Shown here: in pieces, positions 59,108-64,000 of the stretch
Layout of the letters: every line of letters begins with the position of its first letter
Position numbering within the stretch: position 1 is the first letter of the stretch
NCBI GenBank assembly: GCA_002189035.1
Contig: NEEC01000009.1
Span: 1,178,001 to 1,242,000 of the forward strand
DNA: 64,000 nt
DNA from: Utricularia gibba
Lineage: Eukaryota; Streptophyta; Magnoliopsida; Lamiales; Lentibulariaceae
Reading direction: 5' to 3'
Made by a program: the position numbers and the translations under genes
Notes under the pieces: model-generated
Databases searched by the model: none
What the model was told of the DNA's origin: nothing
The model's input: only the letters and a program-made list of their open reading frames with translations

Positions 59108-61230
59108 CTAGTGCAGTTCAGAATCCGAGGAATGCCCGTATGTTCTTCTTGTTCTTGGGCTAAACAGCCTGCTTTCAGAATTCATTCTTCTCGGTGTATG
59201 AGGTGGTCTTACAACGCTTCCTCTCGGTGTTCCTGTCAAAATTCTCTACTTCAAAAACTTCAAGTCCAATGCAATGAATGCATGAAGGGGTAGTAGTGAA
59301 CCTGGTTCCACACGGGCTTTTACCCCCAGCGACTTCCGTGTCAAAGACTGCTTCCTGGGAATGATATCAGGTGATGTAAGTGATCGCAGGGACGGCAGCG
59401 ATCGTCTGCTGGATGGCGAAGCTAAGGGGTCGTCTGCTAGTGTCACATTATCATCAGTTGAAGTTCCTCCGTCACTACTGGGTTCAGAGTGATCTCTCAG
59501 GATCACAGTCGCTCTCTCCTTCTCAGCCACTCTGTAACTGAACATCTGAAATGGGATGTCATGGACGGGAGGAACCAGCTCCTGGTTTGATGTGCACGGG
59601 AAGTTTCGGATGAACCCTGCTTCCAAATCAGTGAAATCTGAAGGGGGGAGGAGAGCATCAGGCTGCCCTTGCTCCGGGTTCATCGTCAAGAAACGCTTTG
59701 TGTGACGAAGAATTCTGCATATTGATGAGAAACTTGGTCTTTGAACAGGGTCATTGTGCCAACATTTCTTTGTCAAACTAGTGAGATACTTGGGGAATGG
59801 AAAGGGAAAAGAGGTCTTTCTCCTGCTCTGATGTTTCTGCTCATTTTATCTCCTTGTAAATGTGTGTCTTCAAACGGGATTTTCCCTGTTAACAATTGGA
59901 AACATATCATTCCAAAGCTGTAAACATCGGATTTTTCGCAATACTTGGAGTTCACTTCGTCAGCTAGGGGATCTTGCTCTTGCTCTGCTAACACCTCTGG
60001 TGCAGACCAAATACAAAAGGGTTGCGGATGTTGATTATCTGACAGGGTTTTTCGATTGAGACGGGTTATCGAAGATGATAGCGCAAAACCAGATACCTTG
60101 GCATGCAAAAATCCATCACCGCAAGCTTGTCTCGATTTTATGAGGATGTTAGAAGGATTGAGTTCTCCATGCCATATTTTCTTCGAGTGCAGATATTCTA
60201 CTCCACGAGCAATCTGAAGCATGAGATCCACTGCAACTGGCAAAGCAAAGGGTAATTGTTTTCTTCGGCCACTGATTTCCTTTATATGGCTTGAGAGATC
60301 TCTACGCATCAGCTCCATGACTAAGAAGCATTCCTTTTTATCCTCATCTGTGAAGCCACATAAAGTCTGCACTATATTTGGATGGGAAAGAGTGAACTCT
60401 CTGTGAATCTCTCCTTCAAGTTGATCAATATCTCCAAAGAAATGCCTCAGCGCAAAGCTCTCTCCGAGCCACTGAATCTCCTTAAACTGACTCCCGCTAC
60501 CCAATCTCTTCTTCACTTTGTAATCCCTACAACTGACGAAAATGGAGCTTGGCAACAAAAGTCGATTCTCATTTTCAGGATTCAAGTATGCAACAAGAAC
60601 ATCGACTAATGCACGTTCCCTGTTGGAAGTTAACCTCCCTCTACTTTGCATATCCTTGATTTTCTTCAGCAGGCATAGTCTCTCTTCATCAAAAACTGAA
60701 TCCATCAGGTTGCAGAAATAGAGAGAAACTAAATAATCTTCCCCAAACAACCATTTGAATATCCTTGGATCCCTTAAATCCCCGTGATACTTAAACGATT
60801 GCAATACTCTCTTCTTCTGCATCTCTTCTTGATCACACCCTGAAATCTGTCCAGCCATTTCAATAGCCTCAATTGCTATCGGAATGCAGGTTAGCAAGTT
60901 ATGCAGAAGGAACTCCACACAGTGAGAATCTCTGTGAAGCAAAATAGCTTTACCCAGCCAGTCCCTCGGTTCTAGACACTGCTTTATGTACGCCTCTGCT
61001 TCTTTAAACACTCTAAGAAGCTCCTTCAATGGGTTATCCAAGATTTTCCATTTAGTGTTCTTTTCCTCAAATTGCAGATGCGCATTCATGTGCTTCGCAG
61101 CAGTGTTGTAACCTGAAGTTATCATTTCAGCCAATAAAGAGCATTGCCTCGGATTAAACATACTGTTTTTGAACACCATCATCGCCCTTATACTTCCCAC
61201 GGCCTCCCCCAGTTGCATAAACTGTTCCAT
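59108..61230 (-). CDS. Plant MLKL-type pseudokinase, one frameshift
   Basis: Plant mixed-lineage kinase domain-like proteins join a HeLo-type helical bundle to a kinase-like domain and take part in TIR-NLR immunity. From the ATG at 61230 the bundle covers about residues 1-190 (MEQFMQLGEAVGSIRAMMVF, CVEFLLHNLL). The kinase-like part has a glycine loop (LGSGSQF, 243-249), ALRHF (260-264) where active kinases have VAIK, HGELNPSN (354-361) where they have HRDLKPEN, and GFA (381-383) where they have DFG, so it should lack catalysis. The frame breaks at 59792-59795, where GGGG on the printed strand needs five to continue into the conserved KCWHNDPVQRPSFSSICRI. The Ser-rich tail runs to at least 59302. 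A final exon at 59168-59108, ending in SDSELH, is attractive but does not fit the phase, so the C-terminus is uncertain. Confidence 0.85.
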
Positions 61231-62032
61231 TTTTTTGTCCTCAGGCCGCGAGTGAATCGACAATTCCGCATTGATCCATATCGTCTTCAACAATCATTCA
61301 TGAACTAGGGCAAATCGGCAATGCTCACCTATTCGATTCGATTCCATACAGCGCCAAACGATGATCCACCATTTGGATTGACTGATCAAAGAAGGACTTC
61401 AATTCATTCACATCTCCATGATTTCGAAAACCTCGAAGCCTGCGCCATCCTCCAAGAAACTGTTGGATGATCGGATCAGGGATTGGTTGCCTTCTTCGAC
61501 GTGAATGCCATTTGCAGAATCTAAATAAATTAATTATAGATAAATATTTTTCTTAATTAATAGAGAGGGCATTTGGCGCCAAAATCTTGGGTGAATTTGA
61601 AGCCCAGTTTCAGCCCAACAATTAGATGGTAAACGAGGCAGGACGGGACGGGACGGGACCGGGAGTTAATTATGGCACCCTTTTATTTTTAACGTAATTA
61701 AATGGAAAAACGAATATTCTAAGGTGAAAATTAATTCTAAAGTAAGTTATTAATTACGCTGGAAAATGGAGATACAACTGTCAAGGGAAAGGAGTGGACT
61801 TGGTTGTCGACAGCCACCGAGGATGGCCAACGGGACGCCGCTATCGGAGTTGTAACTTTCTGTGCCGAAAAATGACAAGTTGCGTCGCGATATTCTTGAG
61901 ATCCGCATTTGAGAAAATAACAATAATCAATCGCCTAATAGGGACGACGGAGCACTAACACAAACGCGAACACCAGAGGACACTCTGAACATCAACGAAG
62001 TGACGATTCATTGAAAAGCAAGAACCAAAGAA
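61231..62032. other. MLKL promoter and leader
   Basis: This region holds the 5' flank of the MLKL-type gene, including a short upstream frame (MVDHRLALYG, ATG at about 61366) that could act as a uORF, and the 3' UTR of the arabinogalactan peptide gene at the right end. No other gene is recognised. A GGGAC repeat of a few units occurs near 61645. Confidence 0.5.
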
Positions 62033-62353
62033 TCAGGCGGAGAAGAGTTTGTAAGAGGCGAAATCCATGTCTGTGGAGTGAATCAAGTAGGTAAGCACGA
62101 GCGCGATCAACATCAAGGCGTAAGCGATGCCTTGGTCTATCGATGTACCTTCAAGAGAATTTCGAAAAAAAAAAAAGAAACCTAAAATTTCACCTCCGAT
62201 TCATATAGATCTATGGTAATGCGCGTGAATTGATTGATACTCACCATCGCTAGCAGGCGCTGGCGCCGGAGCCGGAGATTCCTGCGCCGCCGAGAGGGTG
62301 AAGGCGGCAGCGGCGGCGATTATAAACGGCATCAACGCCTTGGCGACCGCCAT
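62033..62353 (-). CDS. Arabinogalactan peptide (AGP16/20/22/41 type)
   Basis: Two exons on the minus strand (62353-62245 and 62148-62033) encode a 74-residue precursor. It begins with a signal peptide rich in Ala (about 1-23) and continues with QESPAPAPAPASDG, the short Ala-Pro core in which prolines become hydroxylated and carry arabinogalactan. The second exon gives GTSIDQGIAYALMLIALVL, the hydrophobic GPI-anchor signal, and a short tail. Mature peptides of about ten to fifteen residues are anchored outside the plasma membrane. Most of the encoded protein is thus removed during maturation. The intron splits the Gly codon after SD, the usual place in this family. Confidence 0.92.
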
Positions 62354-63629
62354 GATTTCTCTCCCTCTCGCTGTTCGTGGGTGAACTGAGTGCGACGATG
62401 AATCTAGCGGTGCGAGTTCTTATGAGAGCGAGTAGGGGAGTGGGTCATGTTTTTGAAAGATATCCAGCCCATGTGCTGCCCCGCACGACCCAACCTGTAC
62501 TGATGGCTCCAGCCGATAATTACGGAAATTACAAGAAAACCCCCGTCAGTTAACGGCTAGTTTCCCTGTTTTTCCCGTGCAAACGGATTGCTTATATTCC
62601 CTGAATCTTGTTAAATTTTTATAATCACTATTATGTACAAATAATAATTATAAACAAAAGTAAAAAAAAAAAAGAAATTCATGTATATAATAATAAGAAA
62701 TATTTAAAAAGTAACTTTTACAAATATTAAAAAGATTCTACTGTGATTTTGGAGTGTGAATAGTTGGATACATGAATTCAATATAGAATAATGTATATGT
62801 ATTTGTCTATATGCAAGCATAGTTTTAATTATTATGTATTAAGTTAAAAATTAAAAATATAATACAATTAAGAATAATATGTACTCAAATTAGAATAAAT
62901 CGAATTTACAAAAAATCAAATAAATAATTGATTGGATTTGATTAATTCCAGTATTGCTTTTGGACGAGTTTTGTTTTCATAACTTTTTGAAGTAATTATG
63001 TTTAATTTTTGTAGATTTTAATTTTTACTTATTTTATAGTAACTCTGCCTAATTTTTAGTGATTAAATAAAATATTAATTATCAATATTCAATAAACTAT
63101 GTACTATTAGTTAGAAATTAATTTCATCAAAAAATTTAAACAATTAAGGTTTATTAATATCAATTATTAAAATATTGTAGATTAATTATACTAAAATAGT
63201 AAATAATAAATTAAGTGATATCAATTTTCTAAACCAATGGTGCCATTATTTTGAAAAATTAAAATTAATTATACCAAATTCTTAAATTTATAATATTAAT
63301 ACATTAAATTTATAATATAATTTGATATTACTCAAAAAGATAATTTTATAATTTCAAACTGATGTTAACCACATAAATTCAAATTTTAAAAAATATTTTA
63401 TATGATATAAAACGTAAATTCAACACACATGATATATACCTTATTCTATTTTAAAATAGTGAAGATTGATGCTAGTTTCAGTAGGGTACGTGATGACAAG
63501 CAATGTGCAGTTTTCTATTTTTGATGTCAATTGTGGATGACTTGGGCGGTACAGTCTCGAGAAGGACGGAGATTATATGATACCCGTGAAGACGACGCCA
63601 ATTCCACGCTCCACCACAGTGCCTCAATC
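62354..63629. other. AT-rich spacer
   Basis: The first 100 bases are the leader and promoter of the arabinogalactan peptide gene. From 62590 to 63480 the sequence is strongly AT-rich, without recognisable genes or clear repeats. The last 100 bases before 63630 are the likely leader of the GDSL gene. Confidence 0.5.
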
Positions 63630-63891
63630 ATGAGGGCGACGAGGAGCGTATTCCGGCAGGAACTTCGGTCGGCGGCCGTCGTGGCGGCGCTGGTGGCATC
63701 ATTATTTCTAGTGGTGCCGGGGTGTGATGCTAAGTGCAAGATAGAGGCTATCTTCAACTTCGGAGACTCCAATTCCGACACCGGTGGGTTCTGGGCTGCT
63801 TTTCCGAGGGACCCTCCTCCTTATGGGATGACATACTTCCACAAGCCATCCGGGCGGGCGTCGGACGGCCGGCTGATAATCGATTTCTTAG
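63630..63891 (+). CDS. GDSL esterase/lipase, first exon (partial)
   Basis: The ATG at 63630 starts an N-terminal signal peptide (hydrophobic AAVVAALVASLFLVV) followed by the GDSL block I motif FNFGDSNSDTGG, with the nucleophilic Ser at residue 47, and the usual first-exon end RLIIDFL. A donor (G|GTACAG) follows at 63892, and the remaining exons lie beyond the window. Plant GDSL enzymes are secreted esterases or lipases acting on varied acyl esters; the substrate cannot be told from this exon. An earlier in-frame ATG at 63531 is not favoured because the signal peptide starts at 63630. Confidence 0.88.
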
Positions 63892-64000
63892 GTACAGAGC
63901 GGTGTTCATTTGTATTTGTTGAAATGGCATTGGAACAGTGTCGGATAGTAACTTAAAAGTACAATCTTTGCTCTGCGCGCCACCGTCGGCGCGGTGGCAT

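Noticed and set aside
61323-61366. Extra coding exon upstream of the MLKL start
   Set aside because: The intron it would require is only about 40 bases, too short for plants, and the family's usual start Met is at 61230; kept only as a possible uORF.

Overview
This is plant nuclear DNA, most likely from a eudicot. Most genes are split by short GT-AG introns, the spacers are long and AT-rich, and the proteins belong to plant-specific families (TBL, GH3, WRKY group III, R3-MYB, LEA_2, DUF688, TIGR01589, REC/CLU). I see no bacterial, viral or organellar genes, no rRNA and no CRISPR array. I did not recognise a tRNA, but I could not screen for them systematically.

Layout. At 0.7-4.4 kb (+) lies a complete fucokinase/GDP-fucose pyrophosphorylase, followed on the minus strand by a DUF688 gene and a decayed exportin-2 (XPO2/CAS) copy. 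At 10.7-18 kb (+) come an intronless JAM-type bHLH repressor, the molybdopterin gene CNX3 and an EMB1703-like chloroplast protein. An LEA_2 gene (-) and a dynamin-related DRP1 gene (+) fill 18-23 kb. A 23-exon REC1/CLU-family gene (-) takes 24-31.7 kb. At 34.6-36.3 kb (-) is a TIGR01589-domain gene. At 39-42.3 kb (+) is a DEAD-box helicase, followed by an intronless F-box/LRR gene (-). A very small R3-MYB gene sits at 44.7 kb (+), then about 5 kb of AT-rich spacer, a group III WRKY gene (+, 50 kb), a TBL acetyltransferase (-, 51.7-53.4 kb), a JAR1-like GH3 (-, 54.4-56.4 kb), a plant MLKL pseudokinase (-, 59.1-61.2 kb), an arabinogalactan peptide (-, 62 kb) and the first exon of a GDSL lipase cut by the window edge.

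Context. From memory, FKGP, the JAM bHLH, CNX3 and REC1 occur in this order on the upper tip of Arabidopsis chromosome 1 (At1g01220 to At1g01320). XPO2 lies next to the paralogous bHLH at At2g46510/46520, and EMB1703 and DRP1B are near neighbours at At3g61760-61780. The window therefore looks like conserved ancestral gene order in which one member (XPO2) is decaying after duplication.

Data quality. Six one-base frameshifts in four otherwise conserved genes (LEA_2, TIGR01589, JAR1-like, MLKL) can each be explained by one missing base in a short G/C run. That points to homopolymer undercalling in the assembly rather than to four separate pseudogenes. No single new biological system stands out; the most notable items are the hidden 68-residue R3-MYB gene, the XPO2 relic, the MLKL pseudokinase and the homopolymer pattern.
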